Part shown: positions 1-8,670 of the stretch, in pieces
Numbering within the stretch: the first letter of the stretch is position 1
Layout of the letters: the number at the start of each line of letters is the position of its first letter
DNA from: Pseudomonas fluorescens
Lineage (GTDB): Bacteria; Pseudomonadota; Gammaproteobacteria; Pseudomonadales; Pseudomonadaceae
Assembly (NCBI RefSeq): GCF_000967965.1
Contig: NZ_LACC01000017.1
Coordinates: 165,193 to 202,733, forward strand
Direction: 5' to 3'
DNA: 37,541 nucleotides
Position numbers and translations under genes: made by a program
Notes under the pieces: model-generated
What the model saw: only the letters and a program-made list of their open reading frames with translations
Told to the model about the DNA's origin: nothing
The model's database searches: none

Positions 1-58
1 CGCTCGGCCTGATGAGTGGTGTGGAGCGTGGGTGTACGCCGACCTGCCTTTGCTCTTC

Positions 59-228
59 TGTGGGAGCGAGCTTGCTCGCGATGGCGGCCTGACAGCCGAC
101 CAATTCCTTGCAGATGTACTCAGCACCTGTGGGAGCTGGTTTGCCTGCGATGGCGGCCTACCGGCCGGCCTGATTTTCCTGACCGTGCTCAATTCAAAGT
201 GTGGGAGCGAGCCTGCTTGCGATGACGG
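59..228. repeat. Three tandem same-orientation REP-like units
   Basis: Three copies of a REP-like core start at 59, 128 and 200, so the period is about 70 bases. Each begins TGTGGGAGC and continues to a GCGATG-CGGC end. The first is a clean palindromic REP core. The second (GAGCTGGTTTGCCTGCGATG) and third (GCCTGCTTGCGATGACGG) have diverged within the palindrome. The 1-399 stretch otherwise holds no gene I can support: the small open frames over it are REP translations without a ribosome binding site. Bases 231-399 show no clear promoter or other structure. Confidence 0.8.
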
Positions 229-399
229 CTTATCAGTCAAAACCGTCGCTGCCATTTCAGCAACCGTGACTGCAAGAACCTGTACCAACCAGCGGGCATT
301 CATTGTTCCTACATCTATCTCGGACCCGTCTGATATTGAGGCTAAAAAGCTCAGGTGTTGTACTCAGTGCCCGGTTTCACGCATGTTTGAGACAGCACC

Positions 400-1746
400 A
401 TGAAAAATCCACCCACTTTGAGGGGCCGGTCCGATCCGGTGTTTGATCGGCTGTTGCGATCGCCTCACAAGGAACGTCTTTCGCAATACCTCGCTTTGCT
501 CAAGCCTCTGGACGATCAGGGGCGTTACCTGCCGTTCGATTCATTGCGCTACCGCTGGGCGCCTGGGCTGGATTCGAAGCTGTGCTGGGCCTTGGTCAAG
601 AAAGCGCGGACTGCACAGTATTCGAACCTTTTGCCATTGGGTGAACCGGCGTGCTGGCTGAAATTCATGCTGACGCCGCAGGCGCAAAAAGCCATTTCCG
701 TAGTGGATCGTCAGGCGACAACCGCAGTGCTGGAATACATGACCGGCCAGATCGGCGAGCGTGCTCATTTCAGCTATTTGCTCAATGATCTGATCGAAGA
801 CGAGGCTATCAGCAGTAGCCAGCTCGAAGGTGCGGCCACCACGACGCGGGTGGCCAAGGACATGCTTAAGCGCCATCGCTCGCCGCGCACACCGGATGAG
901 CGAATGGTCATCGGTAACTTCAAGATGATGAATTTCGCCTGGGAGCAGCGTTACGAGCCACTGAGCATTGAGCTGATTGCAGCCATGCATCGGGTTGGCG
1001 TCGAGGGCATCGACGATTCGCAGTACTCGCCTGGAGCGTTCAGGACCAACGATGACGTCGTCGTCCAGGATGGCGAGGGCAACACCGTGCATTCGCCGCC
1101 GCCTGCAACAGGGCTCGTGTCACGTTTGCAGGTGCTGGCGAAGTGGATCAATCAACCCCACAACAACCCTCATCAAGCGGACTATCTTCATCCACTGATC
1201 AAAGCCATCGCGCTGCATTTTGTCCTGGGTTACGAGCATCCATTTCGCGACGGCAACGGTCGGGTAGCGCGCGCGTTGTTTTACTGGTTCATGTTCAAAA
1301 ATGACTACTCGGCGTTTCGCTACATCGCCATCAGTGTTTTGTTGCGCAATGCGCCGTTGAAGTACGGGCGGTCGTATTTGAATACCGAGGCCGATGACCT
1401 GGATCTGACCTACTTCATCGATTTCCAGTGTTCGGTGGTATTGCGGGCTGTGGGCAGTTTTACCGGGACGTATCGGAAAAGTCTGGACGATGCGCAGCAA
1501 TTTGATTGCTGGCTACGTGAAAGTGGTTTTCTCGACCAACTCACCGAGAAACAGCGGGCGTTGTTTCAAGTGGCCAGAAGCGGGATGGCCAAGGAGTTCA
1601 CGGTGGTCAACGTGAAGGAGAATCTGGGTTGTTCCTACAACACGGCGTCAGCCACGCTAAATGGGCTGGTCGCGTTGAAGTTGTTCGAGAAGCGCAAGAT
1701 GGGGTGCGAGTGGGTGTTCTTTCTAAGACCCGTATCAGCGGCTTGA
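400..1746 (+). CDS. Fic family protein (putative AMP transferase, self-inhibited class II type)
   Basis: 448 residues. The Fic core motif HPFRDGNGRVAR is complete at residues 280-291, with catalytic H280, acidic D284 and R288/R291 for phosphate binding. Fic enzymes usually transfer AMP from ATP to a hydroxyl side chain of a target protein. An inhibitory-helix motif (SSSQLEGA, residues 138-145, key E143) lies N-terminal to the core, as in class II Fic proteins, which carry their own inhibitor; no separate antitoxin gene is visible. The N-terminal 95 residues resemble the N-domain of Fic/DUF4172-like proteins, and residues about 375-440 look like a winged-helix DNA-binding region. ATG 400 follows an upstream in-frame break and has only a weak ribosome binding site (GAGACAG). 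The gene stands alone between REP elements. The target is unknown. The family is certain; the function is inferred. Confidence 0.9.
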   Translation: MKNPPTLRGRSDPVFDRLLRSPHKERLSQYLALLKPLDDQGRYLPFDSLRYRWAPGLDSKLCWALVKKARTAQYSNLLPLGEPACWLKFMLTPQAQKAISVVDRQATTAVLEYMTGQIGERAHFSYLLNDLIEDEAISSSQLEGAATTTRVAKDMLKRHRSPRTPDERMVIGNFKMMNFAWEQRYEPLSIELIAAMHRVGVEGIDDSQYSPGAFRTNDDVVVQDGEGNTVHSPPPATGLVSRLQVLAKWINQPHNNPHQADYLHPLIKAIALHFVLGYEHPFRDGNGRVARALFYWFMFKNDYSAFRYIAISVLLRNAPLKYGRSYLNTEADDLDLTYFIDFQCSVVLRAVGSFTGTYRKSLDDAQQFDCWLRESGFLDQLTEKQRALFQVARSGMAKEFTVVNVKENLGCSYNTASATLNGLVALKLFEKRKMGCEWVFFLRPVSAA

Positions 1747-1751
1747 ACCTT

Positions 1752-1775
1752 TGTGGGAGCAAGTCTGCTCCCACA
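1752..1775. terminator. Hairpin between convergent fic and DUF4197 genes
   Basis: A perfect 10-bp stem (TGTGGGAGCA / TGCTCCCACA) with a 4-base loop lies five bases after the fic stop codon. GGTTTT follows on the plus strand. The sequence derives from a REP palindrome, but its position between two convergent genes suits a bidirectional terminator. The T-tract is short, so termination is inferred. Confidence 0.5.
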
Positions 1776-1791
1776 GGTTTTGTGTCGCGGC

Positions 1792-2481
1792 TTAGAGCGT
1801 ACCAAACACCTTCTTCGCCAAACTGGTCGCCGCAGCCGCCGGGTTCTGGCGGATGGTTTCTTCCTGTTTGCCGATCATCTCGAACAAGCCATTCAGCGCC
1901 TGCTCGGTGACGTAGTTTTCGACGTTGGCATTTTTCGCATCTACTACGCCCATGGTCGCCGCTTGCCCGGCGAACGAGTTGTACTGTTGGGCCAGGCCAA
2001 CCTTGTCGGTGGCCTGCTTGACGATGGGCAGGAACTTGGCGCGGATCTGTTCGCGGCTGGTCTTGTTCAGGTATTGGGTGGCCGAGTCGTTGCCGCCGCT
2101 GAGGATGCCCTTGGCATCTTCCACGGTCATTTTCTTCACGGCATCGACAAGGATGGGCTGGGCCTGGGTCACGGCAGTTTCCGCCGCTTTGTTCATGCTG
2201 GCTTCCAGTTCATCGACCTGGTCACCCATGCCGAACTGTTTCATTTTGCTCGCGACCTTGCCCAGTTTGCCGGGCAGTTCGATTTTCACGTCGGGGTTGT
2301 TGCTGAACCCCCCCGGGGTGCCAAGTTGTTTCACGGCCAGTTGCGCGCCTTGGGTCAGCGCGTCCTTGAGTCCGCCAGTGGCGTCTTTCTGCGACAGGTC
2401 ACTGAGGGACAGCGCCAGGGCGCTGGCGGAGATCATCAAACCTGCACACAGGCCGGCAAAGCGAAGGGTAGGGCGGAGCAT
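1792..2481 (-). CDS. DUF4197 domain-containing exported protein
   Basis: 229 residues, matching the DUF4197 family of proteobacterial proteins of unknown function. The start at 2481 gives MLRPTLRFAG followed by a hydrophobic stretch and an ALA-type cleavage site near residue 24, a typical Sec signal peptide. AAGGAAG lies just upstream; a GTG start nine codons earlier lacks this and would spoil the signal peptide. The mature protein is mostly amphipathic helices with conserved GLKDALTQGA and GGNDSATQYL segments, so a periplasmic soluble helical protein is likely. It follows the YbaY-like lipoprotein gene by 27 bases on the same strand, so the two are probably co-transcribed. Family is confident; role unknown. 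Confidence 0.85.
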   Translation of the reverse strand: MLRPTLRFAGLCAGLMISASALALSLSDLSQKDATGGLKDALTQGAQLAVKQLGTPGGFSNNPDVKIELPGKLGKVASKMKQFGMGDQVDELEASMNKAAETAVTQAQPILVDAVKKMTVEDAKGILSGGNDSATQYLNKTSREQIRAKFLPIVKQATDKVGLAQQYNSFAGQAATMGVVDAKNANVENYVTEQALNGLFEMIGKQEETIRQNPAAAATSLAKKVFGTL

Positions 2482-2508
2482 AACAACTTCCTTTTTCGAA
2501 AAAGACAC

Positions 2509-2907
2509 TTAGCGGGCCGGATCGACACGGACCTTCAGTGGTTGTGGATCGGAGCCGTCCAGGCGCACGGCATGATTCTCGGTGGTGATGAACATCAGTT
2601 TGCCATCGACTTCGATGCGCGCGCTCACCGAGTATCGGTGGTTGGGCTCTACCTTCAGCGGGTCGTAGCTGAGGTGGAAGGCCAGAGGCACCTGGCCTTT
2701 GACCTGGCCGCGTTGTTCGTCGATGACCTTCGCCGGGGCATCGGCGAGTGAAATGTCCTGCAGGCTGATGCTCAGGACCGCCGTCGGTGGCAGGGCGATG
2801 CGTTGCAGGTAGAAGACTTCTCCATCGAGGGAGGCCTTGGGCGCCGGTGTCGGATGCTGGCAGGCAGTCAACAGCAAGGCGGCTACGATCAGGGGCAGTT
2901 TTTTCAT
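2509..2907 (-). CDS. YbaY-like (type III secretion pilotin-like) lipoprotein
   Basis: 132 residues. A short signal peptide ends in the lipobox LTAC, with C16 the predicted lipidated cysteine, so the protein should be membrane-anchored and face the periplasm. The rest is a single beta-rich domain like E. coli YbaY: a YLQRIALPPTAVLSISLQD segment, then PLAFHLSYDP, and a C-terminal VRLDGSDPQPLKVRV strand. YbaY-type proteins have no established function. GGAGAT precedes ATG 2907. It lies downstream of plsB (51-base gap containing a 9-bp hairpin) and upstream of the DUF4197 gene. Family is confident; role unknown. Confidence 0.85.
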   Translation of the reverse strand: MKKLPLIVAALLLTACQHPTPAPKASLDGEVFYLQRIALPPTAVLSISLQDISLADAPAKVIDEQRGQVKGQVPLAFHLSYDPLKVEPNHRYSVSARIEVDGKLMFITTENHAVRLDGSDPQPLKVRVDPAR

Positions 2908-2926
2908 TGAAAGATCTCCGTATCGA

Positions 2927-2950
2927 GGGCGCCAGAACCGACTGGCGCCC
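2927..2950 (-). other. 9-bp hairpin between plsB and the lipoprotein gene
   Basis: GGGCGCCAG and CTGGCGCCC form a perfect 9-bp GC-rich stem with a 6-base loop, just after the plsB stop on the minus strand. No T-run follows in the direction of plsB transcription, so it may be an mRNA 3'-end stabiliser or an inefficient terminator rather than a classical terminator. Confidence 0.5.
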
Positions 2951-2958
2951 TGATCAAT

Positions 2959-5463
2959 CTAGACGGTTTCGACCGGTGGAGTGGGTTGGTCGGCGGCATC
3001 TTCACTGCGATGCAACGCCACCTGACGAATCGACAAACGAATCTCCGCCGGCAAGACACGTTTGGCCGCGCCTTCGGCCAGTTCACCGAGCAGTTCGTGA
3101 TAGCTCAGCTTGCCCGCTTCATCGCGCTTGAGCACGTCGAGGTCGAGCATCGTCTGGATGAAGTGGCGGAACAGGCTCTTGTCGAAGAATTCCGGGGCGT
3201 TCAGGCCATGCAGGATCGACAGGCGCTGGGCCATGACCGTGCACAAGTCCTCCAGTTCTTCGGCGCTGATGCTGTTCTGGCCACTGTTGAGCAGCAGGGA
3301 CACGGTCATGTAGAAGCGCTGCAACGTCTGGGCGATGCTTTTCGACAGCAGGGTCAGCAGCACGAAATGCCGCGAGCTCGGCGCCGGGCGCAGGTACAGG
3401 TCATTCTCGAAACGCAGCAGGCCTTGCTCGACGAACGCCTCCAGCCACTGATCGATCACCGCATCCAGTTCGTCCAGCGACCAGCGAATGAACAGTTCCG
3501 CTTGCAGGTACGGGTACAGCGCGCGGGTGTAGCGCAGGATCTGTTCGCGGCTCATGCGCGAGGTGCTCTGGAAGAAGCTCGCGAGCAACGCCGGCAGCGC
3601 GAAGATGTGCAGCACGTTGTTGCGGTAGTAGGTCATCAGGACGGCGTTCTGTTCGTCCAGATAGAGAATCTTGCCCAACGCATCGCTCTGCTCGGACAGC
3701 AGGTCCATGTCTTTCACATGCTCGATCAGCGCCCGGCCATCGCCTTCCGGCAAGGTGGTGTGCGGCGAGTACGGGACCTTGCGCAGCAGCGCCAGGTACA
3801 GGTCCAGCACCCGCGCCATGGCCCGGTCATCCAGCGCCAGGCGGGTGGTCGACAGCAGCGCCAGTGCCACCAGGTTGACCGGGTTGATCGCCGCCGCTTC
3901 GTTCAGATGCCGGGCGACTTTTTCGCCAAGACGGTTGGTGGTTTCGTTGAGCCAGGCCGGTCTGAACTGCGGACCGAGTTCCTGTTGGCGCCAGTCCGGC
4001 TGTTCGCCGTCGAGGAATTCCGCCAGCTTGATCGGCTCGCCGAAGTTCACCGCCACCTGGCCAAAGCGCTGCTTGAGCGCACCAATCACTTTGAAAATAT
4101 CGAAGATCGACTCTTTTTTCTTGGCCGCACCACGCAACTCGCCAAGATAGGTTCGACCTTCCAATACGCGCTCGTAGCCGATGTATACCGGCACGAACAC
4201 GATCGGCATGCGCGACGAACGCAGGAAGCTGCGCAGGGTGATCGCCAGCATCCCGGTCTTCGGTTGCAGCATGCGCCCGGTGCGTGAGCGGCCGCCTTCG
4301 ACGAAGTACTCCACCGGAAAGCCCTTGGTGAACAGGGTATGCAGGTATTCGTTGAACACCGAGGTGTAGAGCGGGTTGCCCTTGAACGTGCGGCGCATGA
4401 AGAAGGCACCGCCGCGACGCAGCAGGCCGCCGATCACCGGCATGTTCAGGTTGATGCCTGCGGCAACGTGCGGCGGGGTCAGGCCGTTGCGAAACAGTAG
4501 ATAGGACAGCAGCAGATAGTCGATGTGGCTGCGGTGGCACGGTACGTAGATCACTTCGTGACCCTGGGCGACCTTCTGCACGCCTTCGATGTGGTTGACC
4601 TTGATGCCGTCGTAGATCTTGTTCCAGAACCAGCTCAGCACCACTTCCATAAAACGGATCGCAGTGTAGGTGTAGTCCGAGGCGATTTCGTTGCCGTAGC
4701 GCAGCGCCTGGGCTTTGGCTTTCTCCGGCGAGATGTTCTCGCGCTCGGCTTCGTCGAGGATTGCTTGTTTGACCTGTGGCTGGTTGAGCAGGCCCTTGAC
4801 CAGGTTGCGGCGGTGGGAAATGTCCGGGCCGATCACTGCGGCCTTCAGGTTGCGAAAGTGCACCCGCAGGATGCGCTGGGCCATGCGCACGGTGCGCTCG
4901 TGACCCTTGTCGTGCTCGATCAGTTCGCGCAGGTGGATCGGCGCGGAGAACTGCACGCGGGTCTTGCGTCCCAGCACAATGATGCTCAGCAAGCGACGCA
5001 GGCGCCCGGTAACGGCCCAGCTGTCGGCGAACAGGAGTTTCCATGGGCTGTTTTCGCTGTCCGGCGATTGGCCCCAGAACACGCTGACCGGAATGATCTG
5101 TGCGTCTTCGGCGGCGTTCTGGCTCAGGGCGCTGACCAGGCGGGTCAGTGTCGGCGGTGCACCGCGCTTGTCCTGGCGGCCGAGCCAGTCCGGGTCCGGC
5201 GTCAGGTAGAAGAACGCGGCAGGTTCCAGCAGGTTGCCCACCGATACCGGCAGCACCGGGCGTGGCAGGCCAGCCTTGCTGCACTCGGTGTCGACCACGG
5301 CGAGGTCGGTCAGCGAAGGGTTTTGCAGGACGTAGAACACCGGACGACTGCGGTCGAGGTTGAGGGTGAACGACGACTGGTTGATCGTCTCGGAGCGAAC
5401 CCAGAGGTACAACAGTCGGCGCAGGGTGCCAAACACAAGACGGCGGAACGGGGAGCGGGTCAT
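2959..5463 (-). CDS. plsB: Glycerol-3-phosphate 1-O-acyltransferase
   Basis: 834 residues, the usual Pseudomonas PlsB length. It acylates sn-glycerol 3-phosphate at position 1 using acyl-ACP or acyl-CoA, the first step of phospholipid synthesis, at the inner membrane. The acyltransferase catalytic block HRSHIDYLL has H310 and D315, matching the HX4D pair of the family. Block [16 protein letters not shown], lies about 75 residues later, and the substrate-binding block [13 protein letters not shown] follows. The start chosen is ATG 5463 (MTRSPFRRL), which fits known Pseudomonas proteins; a TTG eleven codons upstream is less likely. The gene is divergent from the cold-shock gene. Nothing unusual is seen in the protein. 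Confidence 0.97.
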   Translation of the reverse strand: MTRSPFRRLVFGTLRRLLYLWVRSETINQSSFTLNLDRSRPVFYVLQNPSLTDLAVVDTECSKAGLPRPVLPVSVGNLLEPAAFFYLTPDPDWLGRQDKRGAPPTLTRLVSALSQNAAEDAQIIPVSVFWGQSPDSENSPWKLLFADSWAVTGRLRRLLSIIVLGRKTRVQFSAPIHLRELIEHDKGHERTVRMAQRILRVHFRNLKAAVIGPDISHRRNLVKGLLNQPQVKQAILDEAERENISPEKAKAQALRYGNEIASDYTYTAIRFMEVVLSWFWNKIYDGIKVNHIEGVQKVAQGHEVIYVPCHRSHIDYLLLSYLLFRNGLTPPHVAAGINLNMPVIGGLLRRGGAFFMRRTFKGNPLYTSVFNEYLHTLFTKGFPVEYFVEGGRSRTGRMLQPKTGMLAITLRSFLRSSRMPIVFVPVYIGYERVLEGRTYLGELRGAAKKKESIFDIFKVIGALKQRFGQVAVNFGEPIKLAEFLDGEQPDWRQQELGPQFRPAWLNETTNRLGEKVARHLNEAAAINPVNLVALALLSTTRLALDDRAMARVLDLYLALLRKVPYSPHTTLPEGDGRALIEHVKDMDLLSEQSDALGKILYLDEQNAVLMTYYRNNVLHIFALPALLASFFQSTSRMSREQILRYTRALYPYLQAELFIRWSLDELDAVIDQWLEAFVEQGLLRFENDLYLRPAPSSRHFVLLTLLSKSIAQTLQRFYMTVSLLLNSGQNSISAEELEDLCTVMAQRLSILHGLNAPEFFDKSLFRHFIQTMLDLDVLKRDEAGKLSYHELLGELAEGAAKRVLPAEIRLSIRQVALHRSEDAADQPTPPVETV

Positions 5464-5565
5464 ACGGCTTCTGCGTGAGTGAATAAAACCAAGCAATTGC
5501 TTGGGCGGCCGATAGTGTGCCGGATTCGCTTAAAATCGGCAAAAAAGCGGCGAAGTAAACTCCTG

Positions 5566-5593
5566 TTGAGAGTTTTAACGTCTGTCATATACT
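5566..5593 (+). promoter_or_regulatory. Candidate sigma-70 promoter for the cold-shock gene
   Basis: TTGAGA (5566-5571) and TATACT (5588-5593) are separated by 16 bases. Transcription from here would start near 5600 and give a leader of about 100 bases before ATG 5700. Long structured leaders are common in cold-shock protein mRNAs. This is a motif match only. Confidence 0.6.
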
Positions 5594-5699
5594 CGGTGCT
5601 CTGTCGCCGTTGCCCTCATGGGACCGGTATGCGCAGGCTGACGTTCCCGAGGCTTTCCTGCGAAAAGCCCGACCAATAATAAAAAGGGAGTATGAACAA

Positions 5700-5909
5700 A
5701 TGGCAACACGCGAAACCGGTAATGTGAAGTGGTTCAACGACGCCAAGGGCTACGGCTTCATTCAGCGCGAGGACGGGGTGGACGTGTTCGTGCACTACCG
5801 CGCGATTCGCGGTGAAGGCCACCGTTCGCTGACCGAAGGCCAGCAGGTTGAATACGCGGTGGTGGAAGGGCAAAAGGGGTTGCAGGCTGAGGATGTTGTA
5901 GGTCTGTAA
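5700..5909 (+). CDS. Cold-shock domain protein (Csp family)
   Basis: 69 residues forming one cold-shock (OB-fold) domain that binds single-stranded RNA or DNA. RNP1 is KGYGFI (residues 16-21) and RNP2 is DVFVHY (28-33). The tyrosine in VHY, where many Csps have HFSAI, and the [21 protein letters not shown] tail mark a Pseudomonas-type member rather than E. coli CspA itself. The start is ATG 5700, preceded by AAAGGGAG; the longer open frame beginning at 5610 has no support as coding. It is divergent from plsB, with a predicted long leader, and followed by a REPIN. Its paralog identity and whether it is cold-induced cannot be told from sequence, so no symbol is given. Confidence 0.92.
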   Translation: MATRETGNVKWFNDAKGYGFIQREDGVDVFVHYRAIRGEGHRSLTEGQQVEYAVVEGQKGLQAEDVVGL

Positions 5910-5936
5910 ACCAAATCTTCAGAACACCCAAAAACA

Positions 5937-6028
5937 CTGTAGGAGCGAGCTTGCTCGCGATAGCGGACTGACATTCAACATGGAAGTTGACTGAAAGGGC
6001 CTCATCGCGAGCAAGCTCGCTCCCACAG
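5937..6028. repeat. REPIN (two inverted REPs)
   Basis: Two REP cores in opposite orientation, TGTAGGAGCGAGCTTGCTCG at the left and its near-exact reverse complement ending in GCTCCCACA at the right, with about 45 bases between. It fills the space between the convergent cold-shock gene and the hypothetical gene. The spacer is itself partly self-complementary. Confidence 0.9.
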
Positions 6029-6045
6029 GTTCGGTGTGTAGGCTT

Positions 6046-6423
6046 TTACGCGGTTTTCCAGGTGATCTCTTCTTCACCATCGGCGCTGATGCGAATCCAG
6101 CGGTCCGCCGTCTCTTCACCTTCTTCCTCGACCCAGGTGCCCGGTGCGCAACGCACTTCCACGTTCAGAGCGGCAAACGCGGCGCGGGCGCAGGCGATGT
6201 CGTCGTCCCACGGGGTCTGGTCGCTTTCCAGGTACAGGCTGTTCCACTTGCCGACGGCTTTTGGCAGCCAGGTCACCGGCACGTTGCCGGCCTTGCACTT
6301 GTAGGTCTGGCCCTTCTGGACCCAATCCGTGCACGGGCCCAATGCCGCGCCGAGCCAGGCGGAAATGGCCTTGTGGTCGACGTCGGCGTCTTTCAGGTAA
6401 ATCTCGATATCGGGTTGGCGCAT
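6046..6423 (-). CDS. Conserved hypothetical protein (acidic, no known domain)
   Basis: 125 residues. I do not recognise a named domain. ATG 6423 (MRQPDIEIYLKDADVD) is preceded by GTGAGGAC, a good ribosome binding site; in-frame codons upstream lack one. The protein is small, acidic and soluble, with no signal peptide or membrane segment. It contains two cysteines (PCTDW and YKCKAG), a tryptophan-rich middle (VTWLPKAVGKWNSLYLESD) and an acidic tail (WVEEEGEETADRWI). It lies 76 bases after rlmA on the same strand. In P. aeruginosa PAO1 a hypothetical gene (recalled as PA1160) sits in the same place between the cold-shock and rlmA genes, which argues that it is a real, conserved gene. Confidence 0.8.
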   Translation of the reverse strand: MRQPDIEIYLKDADVDHKAISAWLGAALGPCTDWVQKGQTYKCKAGNVPVTWLPKAVGKWNSLYLESDQTPWDDDIACARAAFAALNVEVRCAPGTWVEEEGEETADRWIRISADGEEEITWKTA

Positions 6424-6499
6424 GGATGTCCTCACTGCGGGTCTGAAAAATCCATTCGCGGATTTAGCCGGTCTCGGGCACTCGCCCGAAACCAAAAGG

Positions 6500-7309
6500 T
6501 TATTGAAGAACGAAATAATCGTAGCGCATTGACACGGTGGTCTCGAACGGCTCGGTCTGCTCGATCACCGCCGCACGACGCTCGGCACTGGCACGCCAGC
6601 CGTGGGGCGTCATCGCAAGCAGGTTGGCGCGGTCCTGCGGCTTGTCCAGCGTCAGCTTGAACGTCAGCGTCTCGCTGTGCGCCAGTGCCATGCCTTCCGG
6701 CACCAGGTCCAGATGCTTGTCGTCAATGTACTCGCGGACTTCGTCGTACAGCCGCTCACGCAATTCCATCAGGTGGCCGCTGGTCGGCCCGACTTTCATC
6801 AGGCCGCCGCCAACACTGAGCAGGCGTTTGGCTTCTTCCCAATCCAGCGGGCTGAAGACACTGGCCAGGAACTGGCAACTGCCGGAGGCCAACGGCACCC
6901 GCGCCATGCTGGCGATCAACCAGGTGAGCTGCGGGTTGCGTTTGCAGGCGCGTTTGACCGCTTCGCGGGAGATGTCCAGGGCATAACCTTCGGCATCTGG
7001 CAGGGCCTCGGCGATTTGCGCGGTGTAGTAACCCTCACCACAACCGATGTCCAGCCAGTGCTGTGGTGCGTAGCCGGCCGCCAGCTCCGCCAGACGCTTG
7101 GCCACCGGGGCGTAGTGCCCGGCGTTCAGGAAGTCGCGGCGGGCTTCGACCATTGCCTGGTTATCCCCAGGGTCGCGGCTGTTCTTGTGCTGCACCGGCA
7201 ACAGGTTCAAGTAACCCTGGCGCGCACGGTCGAAACGATGCCCGGCGGGGCAGGCCACGCCGTTGTCCACCGCGTTCAGCGGCTCACTGCAGATCGGGCA
7301 CGCAAGCAT
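6500..7309 (-). CDS. rlmA: 23S rRNA (guanine-N1)-methyltransferase, RlmA family
   Basis: 269 residues. The N-terminus is the RlmA zinc finger, with C4, C7, C20 and H24 as ligands, and is followed by GYLNLLPVQ, a family signature. A Rossmann-type methyltransferase domain follows, with the SAM-binding motif LDIGCGEG at residues 86-93. Members methylate N1 of a guanine in helix 35 of 23S rRNA (G745 in E. coli, G748 in Gram-positives for the TlrB type). Length and N-terminal cysteines fit the G745 type, but the exact site is inferred. Its ATG overlaps the dapE stop by one base (ATGA), so translation is probably coupled to dapE. Confidence 0.93.
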   Translation of the reverse strand: MLACPICSEPLNAVDNGVACPAGHRFDRARQGYLNLLPVQHKNSRDPGDNQAMVEARRDFLNAGHYAPVAKRLAELAAGYAPQHWLDIGCGEGYYTAQIAEALPDAEGYALDISREAVKRACKRNPQLTWLIASMARVPLASGSCQFLASVFSPLDWEEAKRLLSVGGGLMKVGPTSGHLMELRERLYDEVREYIDDKHLDLVPEGMALAHSETLTFKLTLDKPQDRANLLAMTPHGWRASAERRAAVIEQTEPFETTVSMRYDYFVLQ

Positions 7310-8460
7310 CAGGCGAGCAACTTGATCAGGGTCTGGTAGTAGATCTCGGTCAGCACGTCGAGATCGGCGGCCAGCACGCGTTCGTTGACCTGGTGGATGG
7401 TCGCGTTGACCGGGCCCAGTTCAACCACTTGGGTACCCATGGTCGCGATGAAGCGGCCATCGGAGGTACCACCGCTGGTGGACGCTTTTGTTTCGCGACC
7501 GGTGATGTCCTTGATGCTCGCCGACACCGCATCGAGCAGCGCGCCCGGTTCGGTGAGGAACGGCAGGCCGGACAGCGCCCAGTCGATGTGCCAGTCCAGG
7601 CCGTGCTTGTCGAGGATGTCGGCGACGCGCTTTTGCAGACCTTCGACCGTCGATTCGGTGGAGAAGCGGAAGTTGAACACCGCCACCAGGTCACCCGGGA
7701 TCACGTTGGTCGCACCGGTGCCGGAATTGACGTTGGAGATCTGGAAACTGGTCGGCGGGAAGAAATCGTTACCGTGGTCCCAGTGCTCGGCGGCCAGTTC
7801 GGCCAGGGCCGGGGCAGCGAGGTGGATCGGGTTCTTCGCCAGGTGCGGGTAAGCCACGTGACCTTGAATGCCGCGTACGGTCAGCTTGGCGCCGAGGGAG
7901 CCGCGACGGCCGTTCTTGACCACGTCACCGACCAGGGTGGTGCTCGACGGTTCGCCGACGATGCACCAGTCCAGACGCTCCTTGCGCGCGGCGAGGCGTT
8001 CAACCACTGCCTTGGTGCCGTGGTGCGCCGGGCCTTCTTCGTCGCTGGTGATCAGGAAGGCGACTTTGCCCTTGTGATTCGGGTAGTCGGCGACAAAACG
8101 CTCGGAGGCGACGGTCATGGCGGCGAGGCTGCCTTTCATGTCGGCGGCGCCACGGCCGCAGAGCATGCCGTGTTCGTCGATCAGCGCGTTGAACGGTTCG
8201 ATCTGCCAGGCCGCCACCGGGCCGGTCGGGACCACGTCGGTGTGGCCGGCGAAGCACAGCACCGGACCGTCTTCCTGGCCGTGGGTGGCCCAGAAGTTAT
8301 CCACATCCTCGATGCGCATCGGTTCCAGGGTGAAACCGGCATCGCCCAGGCGCTGCATCATCTGCTTCTGGCAATCGGCGTCGATCGGCGTCACGGACGG
8401 ACGGCGGATCAGGTCGATGGCGAGTTGGAGGGTCGGCGAAAGGTCGGCGTGGGCCGTCAT
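7309..8460 (-). CDS. dapE: Succinyl-diaminopimelate desuccinylase
   Basis: 383 residues, the standard DapE length. It removes succinate from N-succinyl-LL-2,6-diaminopimelate to give LL-diaminopimelate, for lysine and peptidoglycan. It is an M20-family dinuclear zinc enzyme: AGHTDVVP supplies H73 and D75, GRGAADMKG supplies the bridging D107, and [11 protein letters not shown] supplies catalytic E141 and ligand E142. ATG 8460 is preceded by GGAGTTCTCC. The open frame continues 37 codons upstream, but that extension is only the translation of the REPIN at 8483-8573. The stop overlaps the rlmA start. dapD and dapC, which act before it, lie at 14.2 and 17.5 kb on the same strand. Confidence 0.97.
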   Translation of the reverse strand: MTAHADLSPTLQLAIDLIRRPSVTPIDADCQKQMMQRLGDAGFTLEPMRIEDVDNFWATHGQEDGPVLCFAGHTDVVPTGPVAAWQIEPFNALIDEHGMLCGRGAADMKGSLAAMTVASERFVADYPNHKGKVAFLITSDEEGPAHHGTKAVVERLAARKERLDWCIVGEPSSTTLVGDVVKNGRRGSLGAKLTVRGIQGHVAYPHLAKNPIHLAAPALAELAAEHWDHGNDFFPPTSFQISNVNSGTGATNVIPGDLVAVFNFRFSTESTVEGLQKRVADILDKHGLDWHIDWALSGLPFLTEPGALLDAVSASIKDITGRETKASTSGGTSDGRFIATMGTQVVELGPVNATIHQVNERVLAADLDVLTEIYYQTLIKLLA

Positions 8461-8482
8461 GGAGAACTCCGAAAGCTGTAAA

Positions 8483-8573
8483 TGTGGGAGCGAGCCTGCT
8501 CGCGATAGCAATGTCACTGTCAACATAATGGTTGAATGTGACGGCCTCATCGCGAGCAGGCTCGCTCCCACAG
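8483..8573. repeat. REPIN (two inverted REPs)
   Basis: A left arm TGTGGGAGCGAGCCTGCTCG and a right arm CGAGCAGGCTCGCTCCCACA are perfect reverse complements over 20 bases, with about 50 bases between. It lies between ndvB and dapE, immediately before the dapE ribosome binding site, so it would be part of any dapE transcript reading through from ndvB. Confidence 0.92.
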
Positions 8574-8628
8574 GTATTGGGTCTGGCCCTTAAGCCAAGC
8601 CCCGCAAAATGGCGCTTATCTTAAAGCA

Positions 8629-8653
8629 AAACGGCGGCCATTGGCCGCCGTTT
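8629..8653 (-). terminator. Rho-independent terminator of the glucan synthase gene
   Basis: AAACGGCGGCC and GGCCGCCGTTT form a perfect 11-bp stem with a 3-base loop. In the minus-strand direction it begins 18 bases after the ndvB-like stop codon and runs into TTTTGCTTT. Position, stem and T-rich tail all fit an intrinsic terminator. Confidence 0.8.
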
Positions 8654-8670
8654 AGTGCATCCGCGCAGAT

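Noticed and set aside
59..228. Possible CRISPR array
   Set aside because: There are only three diverged units with about 70-base period and no constant-length spacers or cas genes; the core is a REP.
32..403. Small open frames over the REP cluster at the left end
   Set aside because: The encoded peptides are REP translations, with no ribosome binding site and no conservation signal.
3827..5542. 571-codon open frame overlapping plsB on the same strand in another frame
   Set aside because: It is Pro/Arg/Gln-rich out-of-frame translation; PlsB motifs fix the true frame.
8461..8571. N-terminal extension of dapE through the REPIN
   Set aside because: The extra residues are REP translation; the GGAG ribosome binding site and family length place the start at 8460.
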